Shown here: positions 34,051 through 45,701 of the stretch, one piece after another
How the letters are laid out: each line of letters begins with the position of its first letter
How positions within the stretch are numbered: position 1 is the first letter of the stretch
Source: Cryptomeria japonica
Lineage: Eukaryota > Streptophyta > Pinopsida > Cupressales > Cupressaceae
Direction of reading: 5' to 3'
NCBI RefSeq assembly: GCF_030272615.1
Contig: NC_081415.1
Span: 190,986,270-191,050,269, forward strand
DNA length: 64,000 bases
Program-made: the position numbers and the translations under genes
Notes under the pieces: model-generated
Database searches by the model: none
Told to the model about the DNA's origin: nothing
Seen by the model: the letters and a program-made list of their open reading frames with translations, nothing else

Positions 34051-36082
34051 ACACAAGCATCAAACAACCTATACATAAATAATCATCATTTTAATCAACA
34101 TCCTCATTATTGATTCATGTCCAATAATTAGTCTTTACACTAGTACTTTTTAGAATTGGGAGATGGAGGATGTGATCAATATATAGCTCCCCCCGAGGTC
34201 TTACATCTCCTTGATCTTGAGGAGATGTCACCTTTGCATGGAATGCATAGTGATTTCCCCTGACCATATCCTCCTATTTCCTTTTCCATACTTGTTGGAT
34301 TTCCCTTCTTTTCTCAGGTGCAACATTTTGAGAGGCATCTTTTATCTTTCTTAATTTGGCAATTCTTGCCTTGCAATACTTTGCAGTGTGGCCAAAGTTG
34401 TTGCAGTAGTAGCACACTGTGTTCATCCCAAACAAAGGAGTAGAGGAGAATCTACTAAATTGATTTGATCTCCTTCTCCAGACCATGCCATTTTGACCAA
34501 CTGATGGAACAAATTGATTTCTAGACATTCTAGGAACATTTCTTACTTTGTTCCATGTAGAAACTTGTATTACATAATGATTATTATAGTTATTCATTAT
34601 ATTTTTATTGTAGAAAGAGGTATAGGAGATACCATTAGATTAAAATGATTTTCTTCTACATTCATGACTCCTATGACCCATTTTATTATAGTTATAACAT
34701 ACAATATTTACATTTCTTAGAGCAACAAATGGACTCTTCCTATCATAGATGAGAGCAGGTCTATGCATTTGTCTACAACTTGACATACTATGTCCATATG
34801 TATTACATCTTTGACAAACTACATTTTTATTTATAGAAAATGCACCTTGATCATTCCTAGACCCTTTTCTAGATTCACTTGCCCTATGGCCATAACTTTA
34901 ACATGAAAAACAATAACCAGAGAAGAAGGGCTTGTAACTCACAATTTATTTTTCCACAAGTGTTGAGATCATGCTGACCAGTTTTCTCCATTTCTTCTTC
35001 CTTTGTTTTTTATCTTGAGATGCTCATTTGCAACGTTCTCATGTTTTGATTTCCTCCCATTCTCATTCTTGTGTGCAACACCATTTTTTAATCTTCTATA
35101 TATCCTTCTTGGGTTCTTATCTCTGATGAAGCCATCTCCATTCAACTTGCCTTTTCCTTTTGAATCAACATTGTTCTTTCTTGTGGAAGAAACCTATGCA
35201 TTCAAAGTTTCAGTTGTAGTGGTCAGATCAATCTTCTTCCTTGGAGGATTCTTGAATGTGAAAGTTTGTCTACTATCATTATCACTTGAAGAGACAAAGT
35301 GTATCTCCTTATTTGTTGAGTCCTTGCTTGTAGAAAATTTACCAACATCATATCCAAAACCCTTGGTATCCTTGAAGTGATTTTTCTTTCTTAACATCAT
35401 ATACAAAGCCTTAGTGCTACCTTCATATTTGATTCTCATCTTGAGCTCATGTTGGAACTTCTCCATATCTATTGTTAGCTTTTTTGTTTCATCCTTTATA
35501 TTTTGACACTCCTTTCCTTTTGTCTTCACATCCAACTCTAACTCCTCACACCTTCTCCTATTGACATCAAAATTTGATTTTATTCCTTCACACATCCCTT
35601 TGGCTTCTTCTAGTTGAGTTGTTAATGCGCTCATATTCTTATTGGACTCTTCAAGACATTTTCTCAGCTGATCACATTCTTCTTGTATTGACTTCTTGTA
35701 TCTTTTATATTCTTTCCTAACATTTTTCAACTCTTCAAGGGCACTCACCAACTCACATTCAAGATCCACTTCAACATCATTATTTTTCTTCATCTTCTTC
35801 ATCACTACCAAAAGGGTCCTATCTGTTGGATTGAGATGCATTATCACAGCTAGATGTTTTCTCCACATTTGAAGTTTCTTGTGCCATGAGTAGTTGATCT
35901 TATTTTTCATCTTCAATGTTGGAGCAATTTGATCTTCTTTTCACATTTATGCTCTTACAATATTCTCTCTTCTTCTTTCTTTCACTATATGACACTATAG
36001 TGCTTGGTACCTCTCCATAGATTTTCTTTAACTTATCCCATACATCTTTTGCAGACCTACATTTCTTGAGTTTTAAGGATAC
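34051..36082 (-). pseudogene. gag: E6 gag: UBN2-type domain, coiled coil and four zinc knuckles (remnant)
   Basis: On the minus strand the piece next to 36082 codes for KKCRSAKDVWDKLKKIYGE, typical of the copia UBN2 Gag domain. A 240-codon coiled coil (35194-35916, with LECELVSALEELKNVRKEYK) follows. Four knuckles come next: CFSC-stop-SYGHRASES (near 34900), CQRCNTYGHSMSSC (near 34815), CYNYNKMGHRSHEC (near 34695) and CYYCNNFGHTAKYC (34360-34401). The gene ends at 34274. Only about 900 bp of noncoding tail separates it from the presumed LTR edge at 7216 once E2 is removed, so no pol follows. It looks like a gag-only element (the TR-GAG type is the known precedent). E7 cuts its N-terminal side at 36083 and E2 cuts the tail at 34050. 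Confidence 0.7.
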
Positions 36083-37274
36083 TGTTAGGATAACCGGTGA
36101 ATAGCTGAGAGGGGGGGGGATGAATCAATTGTTAACATATTATGTTAATTAAAGAAATTAAAACCTTATACTAAAATAACTGATTAAGAATTAAAGCAAA
36201 ATAAAAGACTAGAGAATCAATACCATGCAATCATAACACATAACACCATGATTTGTATGTGGAAAACCCAGAAAGGGAAAAACCATGATGGGAAACCCTA
36301 CCCACAGTTAGATGATACTTCTGCAAAAAGTATATGATTACAATAGGGGCCTACACATGCAAGAAGGCACACTACCTAGAGTGCACTTCTCATCACAATG
36401 GAGTCTCACTGACTATAGAAGAGGCCAACCACCTCAAGATATTTGGATAACAATCTAGAGAGAAGAACTACTGGTGATAGCATCAAACATGCCAGATTAC
36501 ATCCAGTTAAGATCAATATTGGAGGTCTAAAACATCTTACATAAACCCAACTCGATCACCTATGATCAAACAAATCCTTTGCACAAATGATTATTAAATT
36601 ATCCACTCCTTGTCATATGATTTACAATGAGATCTTACATATATTTATACCAACCCAGGACCTAACCAATTAGGTCGGCCACCTAAATGATAATTCAATA
36701 GATCCATTACATAATCTAGAAATAAAATCATAAAGCATGTCGGCCTAAGGCCAAACAAACATCATCCAATCAATAAAGCATCCCAGAAGTGCATCAGAGG
36801 ATCCACCAACACGTTTCATACAAACCAGTCCATAACCTAGATAGCATTAGACCTAAATTAGATCCACACACACCAAAACAATGACACTAATTAGTTGAGG
36901 CATGAACACAATCACCATCAGCATCCTGAATCCCTTTTGGAAGTTGCACCAAGACCACTTATGCATTACATCAAAGATCTTCAATAAAGCTCTACCGATG
37001 AAACCCTTACTAGACCTACAAAGCAGGCTTACTAGAACATAAAATAGCATATGATCATCAAGTCAATACCAAATGACTAAAACATACTTCAAAAGCATAT
37101 GAACCATCCATACAAATTTATTCCATCATCCAGATCATACTGGTGATAATCAACTGATAATCTACCCAATCCAATCCTTCTATCGGAAGCCGGTAAACAA
37201 CCATAACAACTAGTGTTGACATCAATGACAAAACATCAATGCAACACATAATAAATTCCATCATATGGCCAAAA
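36083..37274 (-). repeat. E7 3' LTR
   Basis: It starts TGTTAGGATAACCGG on the plus strand and ends near GGCCAAAA, where E2 has GCCAACA. It contains gagaggggggggatgaatca, tggaaaacccagaaagggaa and ggggcctacacatgcaagaagg, the same modules as the E1, E2 and E8 LTRs. About 1192 bp. Confidence 0.82.
36642..36649 (-). promoter_or_regulatory. TATA box in the E7 LTR
   Basis: The minus strand reads TATAAATA followed by tgtaagatct, as in the E2 LTRs. Confidence 0.55.
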
Positions 37275-37635
37275 ATATCCCCCTTTGGTATTGATGGTAA
37301 CACTAGATGTGAAAAACATCCAAGTGCTAAGAAATGCCAAACAAGTCTCCCCCTATGGAAACTACCAACTATCTCCCATAAAATGATATAGCAATGAAGC
37401 TCTAAACCAAATCTGAATCAAAAGACCAACCAAACTCTTCCTAAGGAGTGCAATCAATCTAAAAAATAAATAGCAATGGTTTTTCACATATATTCCTCCT
37501 TCTTTGACAATAATCCCAAAGAATCAAATAAAATATGAAAAATCTAAATCTCAAGGCCGACTACTCCCCCGAGTAGTAGCATTATTTCATCAATCTAGAG
37601 CAAAGGATAGCTCTGATAATGCACATTTGCATCAT
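37275..37635 (-). other. E7 3' untranslated tail
   Basis: Noncoding. PPT-like blocks in minus orientation are at about 37276 (atatccccctttggtattga), 37347 (gtctccccctatgg) and 37561 (ctactcccccgagtag, which is also a small palindrome). Confidence 0.65.
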
Positions 37636-38044
37636 TTAAGACTTTGTCAGAGGGGTAGATACCCCCAATCTATCTCTCAAATATTCAAATGATTCCCGAG
37701 ACAAAGGTTTAGTGAAGATGTCTTTTATCTATTCTTTAGTGTTCACATAAACCAATCTGACTTCTTTTGCTTCCACCTTTTCCTTCAAAAAGTTATACTT
37801 GATTGATATGTGCTTAGTCTTGGAGTGAAATACCAGATTTTGTGACATGTCAATAGATGCAAAGTTATCACAATGAATAACTACCGGATCATTACAACTC
37901 ACTTGTATATCATTCAACATTTGCTTCATCCATAGAACTTGAGTGTAATTGGTTGTGACTGCAACATATTCAACTTCAGCAGTAGATAAAGAAATGCATG
38001 ACTACTTCTTGCTGATCTATGAAACCAACTTCTTCCCAAGGAAG
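37636..38044 (-). pseudogene. E7 RNase H, C-terminal part
   Basis: The minus frame reads LGKKLVS at the E8 insertion point, then VVIHCDNFASIDMSQNLVFH and SKTKHISIKYNFLKEKV, typical copia RNase H, and ends LGVSTPLTKS at the TAA 37636-37638. It has at least one TAG near 37728 where Gln is usual. Removing E8 and one GGAAG copy joins it without frame change to 43678-44010. Confidence 0.88.
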
Positions 38045-38910
38045 TGTTAGCATTATACACTCAGATGAGAATAGTTGATGTTGTCATTGATGGAAACCAA
38101 CTGGTAACATGGTTCACAGGTTACACCGGAAACAAACATCATCTACCAGCACCGGTAGGAACTACAAGTTTATTCACACTGACATCGAGTCTACATTGAC
38201 AATAGATTATATTGGCACTCTAAGCCGACTTGAAATAATATTGTTTTGTATTGTAATTATATTTGTATAGCCGACATGATGTATTGTAAAGACTCATATA
38301 TGTATGAGATCTTGTAGGTCATTTAAAAATGTAATTAGGTAATGTAAGGAAGTGATATATAAGATGTGATAGGTTATGATAGCAAATAAACTGTATATGC
38401 ATTTTGATGTAATTATCCTATGAGCGAATAAGAGAAGAGAAGAGTGAAGCAAGGTTTATGGAAGAGGTATTTGATAGAGCTTAAATCGGTACCGAATCTA
38501 GCATTGCAGATGCTATTTTGAGTAGTACATTGTTATTGGATTTAACCATCCAATTGTAGTCAGTGTGACTCCATTTTGTGTTGAGTAGTGAGCTCTAGGC
38601 TGTTGGCCTTCCTGCATGTGCAGGCCCCTATTGTATAGGTAATATTTATTCATATTGGCCAATGAGTAAATATTGTGGGTCACAAATCCCACTGAGATTT
38701 TTCCCCTACCGGGTTTCCTCGCCAAAAATATCTGTGTTATGGTGTGCATTGATGGTTATACTTTTGTTTCTCTTTACCACATTATTATTTATTTATCGGT
38801 ATATTAATTTAGGTTATAAAGTTGCAAACAAGTTAAAATATTTCATCTACTAGTTAGACACTGATTCACCCCCCCTCTCAATGTCTTTGGGACTGATCAA
38901 GTATCTAACA
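38045..38910 (+). repeat. E8 5' LTR
   Basis: It spans TGTTAGCATTATACACTC to GTATCTAACA. It includes cttcctgcatgtgcaggccc, gatttttcccctaccgggtt and gattcaccccccctctca. The outer part differs from the 3' LTR at roughly one base in ten. Confidence 0.95.
38356..38363 (+). promoter_or_regulatory. TATA box in the E8 5' LTR
   Basis: TATATAAG is followed by atgtgatagg. The 3' LTR has TATATGAG at the same place (near 43123), so that promoter copy is mutated. Confidence 0.55.
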
Positions 38911-38912
38911 AT

Positions 38913-38924
38913 TGGTATTAGAGC
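38913..38924 (+). other. E8 primer-binding site
   Basis: TGGTATTAGAGC is one transition away from the initiator tRNA-Met complement. The leader after it (cttgaggaagatt, 38954-38966) matches E2 and E1. Confidence 0.88.
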
Positions 38925-38981
38925 TTAGTCCTCTATTTATAGAAGCCTAACAACTTGAGGAAGATTCTGAAACTGGTACCG

Positions 38982-40060
38982 ATGGAAAGTTTGAGACAAC
39001 AATTGGAAAGAGTTCTTGAAGATTTTGATGCAAAAAAATTAAAGAATATCAAACTAGAAGATGAAATCAGAATTGCTTGGGAATTCATCAAAGCACTTCA
39101 AGATAACTTGGTTATAGAAAAGAATTTCATGTGCAATTGCAAAATCAAGATGATGAAGAAAAGGAATCTCTCAGAGATATTGTAGATAAATTGAGACAAG
39201 AGAACAATAACATGTAGAATGAGATGCAAGATTTGAGCATGAGACTATGCAGGGATATTGAAGATAGAAAGAGGAATGAAGAAGATTTGGCCAGAAGACT
39301 TAATGAAAGATCAGATGAATCTCTAAGGCTTAGTTATGAAAATGATATACTTAAAACATATTTGATTCACATGCAACGTGACAAAGAGGAACTTATGAGA
39401 CAAGCTAACACTTTGGAAAGTGAGTTGGTCAATGCAAATGAATACAAAGATAAATTCAAGAATAGTTCAGAGAAGCTTGATGATATACTGAAAAGTCAAA
39501 AACCTAATGGAGAAACAATTGGACTTGGATTTGAACATGGAGAAAGTTTTGGGACTGCAAACAACCATGATCACAACAAACCGGCAAGGCAACCTAATGC
39601 TTATAAACTCAATGGGAAATGTTTTAATTGCAACAAATTTGGTCATAGAGAAAATCAGTGCAGATTTAGGAATAATAAGAATAAAAACTCATCCACCAGT
39701 CAATGTTCCGAATGCAATAAATATGGTCACAACTCAGACAATTACAAAATGAATGTGAAATGCTATATTTGTGGTAGATTTGGACATTTATCTAATCAAT
39801 GCAGAACTCAAACCGGTCAATGTTATGGAAAAGCTATTCAAAGAAACAATGTAACTTGTTATGTATGTAACAAGATTGGGCATATTGCAAAATTTTGTAG
39901 AAGAAAGAGTGTACCAGCAAACAACAAAGGATCTAATGTCAAAGGCAAAGAAAAGGTAAATGAAATTAAGCAAGAATTCAACAAACAATGGATCAAGAAA
40001 AGAGATCAGAGGAATGATGAATCTATCTTTGCACCAATAGGAGATTCTTCATCTAACTAA
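38982..40060 (+). pseudogene. E8 ORF1: coiled-coil and CCHC protein
   Basis: The ATG at 38982 (MESLRQQLERVLEDF) corresponds to the E1 ORF1 start. The frame is lost near 39150-39185 and regained upstream of 39224. From 39224 it is open for 278 codons: a coiled coil (RDIEDRKRNEEDLARRLNER), a linker, then four knuckles CFNCNKFGHRENQC, CSECNKYGHNSDNY (last Cys now Tyr), CYICGRFGHLSNQC and CYVCNKIGHIAKFC, and a tail ending GDSSSN. About 300 noncoding bases separate it from ORF2, as in E1. Confidence 0.85.
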
Positions 40061-40365
40061 GGAATAACCCTTAGGGGTAAGGCAACTAATTGAAAATTGT
40101 GCATTTATCCTCAGTTGGTGGTAAGAAGTTATAATTCTTCTTTACCGATAGATATGTGGAGTTTTCACTTCACCGAAAAAGAATTTATTGTGGTTGTATG
40201 TTAACTTTTTGGTTATAAAGGCATTGTAACTTCTTATTTCATCTCACTAAGCATTCAAGCATTCGAGAAGAGTGAAATTGAGAAAAGGCATCCCAAAGGT
40301 GAAGCAACAAATTTTTTTTCCGAGCATTCAAGGATTTCTCAGCTAAAAGGTATTTATCTTACGCA

Positions 40366-42619
40366 ATGGATTCTTCATCCTCCATTCCTGAATTCATTGA
40401 AAACCCTACCATTGTGGAGAACATAAAATGACCTAGAACCATTTTCAAGATAATCCCTAAGATAGAAAAACTAGATGACATTTTCTAGAATCACAAAGGG
40501 AGTTGCGTTTACTGAAGACCCTAGGGCATACATACATTACTACATTGAAAGTTTAGGGTCTGAAGATTTAAAGAATATGTTCATAAATGTTATTATTGAC
40601 AACCAAGGTATAGTCAAACCAAAACACAAGGTTATTGAGGATTTGGGGTTCATTAACATACTCCATATGCCAGAATTTTTAGATGAAATTGTACGTTATG
40701 TTCTTAGTGGGGTTCATGGTGAATCCATGTGGCTAGATTTAGTTTTAAAGATCACTAAGGAAGCTATAAGGGATGTTATGGGTTTACCCTCCACTGGCAC
40801 TAGGCCTGACAAGAAAAAGAAAATTCCAAACAAGGAAGTTATGTGCTTAATCAGAGTTACATTTGACAACAGGTCACTTAGGGTCAATGATATGAAAGAT
40901 AACAATGTTAAATTTGCAAGTATGGTCATTGGTTATAAAGTCTCTCATACTAACAGACTGAATTATGTATCTAGTTTATGCATTCATAGTGCTCATGAGA
41001 TGATCTTGAATAATGCTAAAATTGAAATATGTGAATGGTTAAAGGATGAATTGCTAGAGAATTTGAGCAAGATAAAAGGAGACAAGAAGGGAACCTTTAA
41101 ATTTGGAAATTTGATTGTGAGTTTAATGCTTTACTTCTCAAACGAGATTCCCGGTATTGGACATAAGGATTTTGCCTATGATATTTCTATTGGAAAATAG
41201 ATAAAGGAGGCAATTACCAACATGGGATCTGATAGTGACAATCTGGTAAAAGAATATTTCAAGAATTTTCAAGCAAAAATGAAGTATCTCTACCTCCACC
41301 ATCACAAGACACCCCACCAATAATCTTAGAGACACTGACACCAACGGTTAGTCAGCTCGAAGAAGAGAAGTCAGAGGAAGTAACAAAAGATGACATTAAT
41401 CTAGAGTCAGACATTATTTTTACCATGAATGTGGACAATCTGGATATCAATATTGTATTGGATAAGAAAACTGCAAAGGTAAAGAAAGATGAAGATACAA
41501 ATGATGTGATCTCTGAGTCACTGGTGAACATTGTTGACTCTCAGCTTAACATTGAAATACATGCATAAGCAGAAGCAGAAGCATAAAAGAGACATGTACA
41601 AAATATAGCTAAACTGACAAATAGTAAGATAGATAGTAAGACAAAAAGTAAGGTTGAAAAAAAGAACGAGGATAAGAATGAAGATACGAAGGAAGAAGAA
41701 TTTGATAAAGAAGAGGTTAAGGATGGAAGTAAGGAAGTAGAAGTGGTTAAGATAACTGTGCAGACATTTGGAGAAGAAAAGAAACCAATTGCAGAACCAA
41801 GCACTCCACCTAGCACCTCTACTATGGATTATAGACCAACAAATGTTACTGATGTACTTTTAGATTCAATAAAGAGGATTACAAAATGCAATGGCTTAGC
41901 ATTTAAAGGCCATTGATGATACTTTACCAATTTTGCAAATGATTGCACTGGCATGTAAAGTTGATCATATTGATGGATCTATAGGTAAATTGGACACATT
42001 GTCCAAATTCATTGCTTCTAACATTCAAACTGTGGATAAAATAAATGAAGAAACCATTAAGGAAAGAGTGAATAAGGAGAAAGATGAATTCTTTGACAGG
42101 ACAATTAAAGATTGTACATGACAGATTGATTCTTTGTTACCAACACTAAATTCCACCATTCTAGAATACAAAGAGTTGTACAGGGAAGCATGTAAGCCCC
42201 ACCATTTAAAAAAGGATATTGATAAGGAAATAAGGAAAACACAGAAGGAAATTGATGATATAGCTGATAATATGATTGGTTCTTTGGAACTTACTTCATT
42301 TTTGGATCAGGAAATGGCAACCTATGAAGAGAAGATTGAGAAATTAGAAAGAGAGAAGGCAAGGTTGAGAGTGAAAACTCAGGAGTTGAAGAACAAGCTT
42401 GGTCCTAGACTGGACAACTTATTAACACACCAGAATGAGATGTCTAAAGCGACTATTTAAGGAGAAAGATCACTGGAGCAACAGATGCATTATCTGATTG
42501 GGATGATCTGATAGACTGAGACCATAATTTATGACAATACTAAGTTTTTGCAAGGTCTTAACTTAGTTTTGGTAGACAGTTTCTAGATTGTACATGACCG
42601 GTTACAGGTTTCTTGGTAA
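40366..42619 (+). pseudogene. E8 ORF2: unknown-family protein, internally deleted
   Basis: The ATG at 40366 (MDSSSS) matches the E1 ORF2 start. It has a TGA near 40429 and a small frameshift near 40478, then 241 open codons for the conserved N-terminal domain (MGLPSTGTRP, NRSLRVNDMKD, CEWLKDELLENL, IKGDKKGTFKFGNL). Relative to E1 and E11, about 1.1 kb is missing near 41283: the sequence jumps from KNFQAKMK to the PPPSQDTPP linker. The Glu/Lys-rich linker and the C-terminal helices (TLSKF, KELYREACKP, EKIEKLEREKARLRVK) follow with a few stops to a TAA at 42617. E1 and E8 proteins remain alignable without gaps over about 230 residues. Confidence 0.78.
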
Positions 42620-42811
42620 ATTTTGAATTATTTGATTCTTTTGACATCCTTTGTCATTGATGTCAAAGGGGGATTAGCGGTGTATGAGAAAAATGTACAG
42701 AAGGAGATCATTTGCTCAGGGGGACCACACTCAGTTTTTAGACTTCAAAATTTGAATATTAGTTTTTGGATTTTTCTCATGAGTGTTGCCATCAATGCCA
42801 AAGGGGGATAT
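42620..42811 (+). other. E8 3' untranslated tail with three PPT-like blocks
   Basis: ctttgtcattgatgtcaaag followed by ggggat (42649-42674), then ctcaggggga (42716-42725), then tgccatcaatgccaaagggg followed by gatat directly at the LTR (42787-42811). The first and third have a near-palindrome directly before the G-run. Confidence 0.75.
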
Positions 42812-43677
42812 TGTTGGCATTATACACTTAGATGAGAATATTTGATGTTGTTATTGATGGCAACCAACTGGTAACATGGTTCACAGGTTACACTGACAAC
42901 AAACATCATCTACTGACATCGACAGGCACTACAAGTTTATGCACACTAGCATCTAGTCTACACTGACAATAGATTATATAGACACTCTAAGCTGACTTGA
43001 AATAATATTGTTTTGTATTGTAATTATATTTATATAGCCGACATGATGTATTGTAAAGACTCATATATGTATGAGATCTTGTAGGTCATTTTGAAATGTA
43101 ATTAAGTAATGTAAGGAAGTGATATATGAGATGTGATAGGTTATGATAGCAAATGAACTATATATGCATTTTGATGTAATTATCCTATGAGCAAATAAGA
43201 GTAGAGCAGAGCGAAGCAAGGTTTATGGTAGAGGTATCTGACAGAGCTTAAACCGGTATTGTATCTAGCATTGCAAATGCTATTTTGAGCAATACATTGT
43301 TATTAGATTTAACAATCCAATTGTAGTCAGTGTGACTCCATTTTATGTTGAGCAGTGAGCTTTAGGTTGTTGGCCTTCCTGCATGTGCATGCCCCTATCG
43401 TACAAGTAATATTTATTCATATTGGCAAGTGAGTAAATACTGTGGGTCATAAATCCCACTGAGGTTTTTCCCCTATCGGGTTTCCTTGCCAAAAATATCT
43501 GTGTTATGGTGTGTATTGATGGTTATACTTTTGTTTCTCTTTACTACATTATTATTTGTTTACTGGTATATTAATTTGGGTTATAAAGTTGCAAACAAGT
43601 TAAAATATTTTGTCTACCGGTTAGACACTGATTCACCCCCCCTCTCAGTATCTTTGGGATTGATCAAGTATCTAATA
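42812..43677 (+). repeat. E8 3' LTR
   Basis: The LTR is 866 bp, TGTTGGCATTATACAC to GTATCTAATA, and pairs with 38045-38910. Confidence 0.95.
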
Positions 43678-44010
43678 GGAAGAATGATCCACCAGATGTG
43701 CTCTTCTGGTCATCAACATCACCTGCCCAATCTGCATCTATATATGCACATAAAGTAAAGTCATCATCTTTAGGGTACCATAAACCATATTCAGTTGTTC
43801 CTTGCAAATACTGGAATATCCTTTTTATTGCACTTTCATGATTTTCTCTTGGATTACTTTGAAATCTCGATATAATATTGATTGCATTCATTATATTCGG
43901 TCTAGTCTGAGATAAATATAGAAAACCACCAATCATGGATTTATATCTTGTAGAATTTACTGGAGGGGATACATCTTTAATTGACAATTTTTCACTTGTA
44001 ACCATAGGAG
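43678..44010 (-). pseudogene. E7 RT/RNase H, central part
   Basis: The minus frame reads TPMVTSEKLS, then RYKSMIGGFLYLSQTRPNIM, RIFQYLQGTTEYGLWYPK, YIDADWAGDVDD and KSTSGGSFF, then E8. This is the copia RT end and RNase H start. The sequence leaves the copia alignment right before TPMV, at the proposed edge of E9. Confidence 0.9.
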
Positions 44011-45454
44011 TGATGATATGATCAATCAATAATGATCCGGTCAACTACTAAGAGGGGGGGGTGTTAATTAGTAGAAAGAAAAAAAAAAAAACTTTCACCA
44101 AACTTAAACCCAACTCATAAATCAATCACTGAACTAACGGGTTTAGACACTGAACCATAAACTGTAACAACACTGTCAAGTTTACTAGTTGACTAAAATA
44201 TCAATATAACAGTGTAATCAGATCTGTAACTTAGATACCTTTTATCCAAAACATAAAAACACTTTACTACCATTCATAATAGCTCATTTCAGATCACTTC
44301 CGGTCATCTAAACATGTCTAAGTGGTTTTACCAGTTAAAGATATTAATCATATAAAAAACATACACAAAATCATTCACCACTTGACAAAATGATTTTTGA
44401 CGTGGAAACCCAAATGGGAAAAGCCATGGTGGGGATGAATACCCACAAGTATTCTAAACCCTTCTGAATTTTTCTATGTTAGGAGCCAAGCCTTGTTAGA
44501 AGCTTTACAAAAATGTCTTGTTAAGAACAAATCCGATTAAGGACCACCCAATTAAGGGACTGACTATAATACCCTGTTAAGAGAAATACCCTGTTAGGAG
44601 TAACCTCGGTAGAGGATTTGAAATCAAAGCTAATGGATCACTTGGTTAGAGGATTTAGATAGCACTAAACATATTAAAGCTTACCCAGTTAGGGGATTTA
44701 ACTATTGTAATTGTTAGAGAACAACAAGGTCTTGTTGATCTAGTAATAGCACTGCTCTGCTTGATCAGATCCTTTTAATCTCCCATCTACCTTCAAAACA
44801 TTCTATAGATACTCCTTCTAGTTTGACAACAATTAGACTACCACACATAACCAAAATTTCCAACAACATTACAAAACAACTCATCGACCTTATAAGAAAA
44901 TACAATAGATCAGTAACACATCACAAAAACCTAAGATCACATAGAGATTACAAACATATCGGTTCAAACATGACCGTTAGATTACATAGTAATCATCTAC
45001 ACATTGTTCAAGACAACCTCAACTGCTCCTTGATCATCACTCATCAAATCTTGTAACTCGTCACATAGTTTCCACTTCATGCTATGCATTTGCTCATTCC
45101 CAAGATAAAATAGTTATCTTCACGCGCTAAAATCACTTTGAAATTCATCACGTGCAACATGCATATGTGGCATAATCATCTTTGATCACCATTAAATCAT
45201 AGATCATCATAACCGATTCTTCAAGCTTCATCGGTTAGGGTTCGACTTATCAACGGGTTAGGGTTACCGGTTGATCACTCTGCTTAAAATACCAATACCG
45301 GTTTCCTTCATTGCTCAACTACTGGTTGCAAATTCGCATCACACTAGTTGCAAAACTGCATCACATCGGTTGCAATACAACTCCATTACCAGTTACTATT
45401 GACATCAATGACAAAAATATACTTCATCAATGCAATCCTCATGCAATGCCAACA
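44011..45454 (-). repeat. E9 3' LTR
   Basis: It spans TGATGATATGATC to ATGCCAACA on the plus strand. It contains aagagggggggggtgttaat, an A-tract, gacgtggaaacccaaatggg followed by aaaagcc, and near the outer end a cluster of CATCGGTT, ACCGGTT and ACTGGTT. About 1444 bp; the second LTR is not in the window. Confidence 0.7.
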
Positions 45455-45701
45455 ATCTCCCCGTTTGGCATTGATGGCAATACAAATATCAATACCACCT
45501 GATTGTGATGATTGAGAGTAATGCACATACATAGGTATAGGAATCATGGTTTACATATTTCCATGTACTCTCCTTCAATTGTATCTCCATGTCTTCACCT
45601 AGTAAGTGGCTACAGTTCATCTCCTCTTTCAATCATATAGTTCTACTCCCCCTTTGACAACAATGTGAAAGTGAAAGTAAAACATATAGTGTCATACTTC
45701 A
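45455..45701 (-). other. E9 3' untranslated tail
   Basis: Noncoding. PPT-like blocks (minus) at 45455 (atctccccgtttggcattga) and about 45643 (ctactccccctttgacaaca). Confidence 0.65.

Larger units (their letters stand above)
38045..43677 (+). mobile_element. E8: pol-less ORF1+ORF2 LTR element, complete copy
   Basis: Both LTRs are 866 bp (38045-38910 and 42812-43677) and flanked by a perfect TSD GGAAG (38040-38044, 43678-43682). The PBS is at 38913 and the PPT (aaagggggatat) just before 42812. The internal 3.9 kb holds ORF1 and ORF2 only. It is the only copy of the E1 family with both ends in the window. ORF2 carries an internal deletion of about 1.1 kb. It is inserted in the RNase H gene of E7. 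Confidence 0.95.
36083..44010 (-). mobile_element. E7: copia LTR retrotransposon, partial, split by E8
   Basis: In minus orientation it has a 3' LTR (36083-37274), a tail, and RNase H/RT sequence (37636-38044 plus 43678-44010). The LTR ends match the E2 LTR family (rc of TTTATTATGTGTTGCATTGATG is at 37235-37256). The frame is interrupted at 44010 by E9; the rest of pol, gag and the 5' LTR would lie beyond the right edge of the window. It is inserted in the gag of E6. Confidence 0.8.

Noticed and set aside
34140-34270. Possible independent gene between E2 and the E6 gag
   Set aside because: No open frame of note; the C-rich word tagctccccccgaggtc fits an E6 tail PPT-like block.
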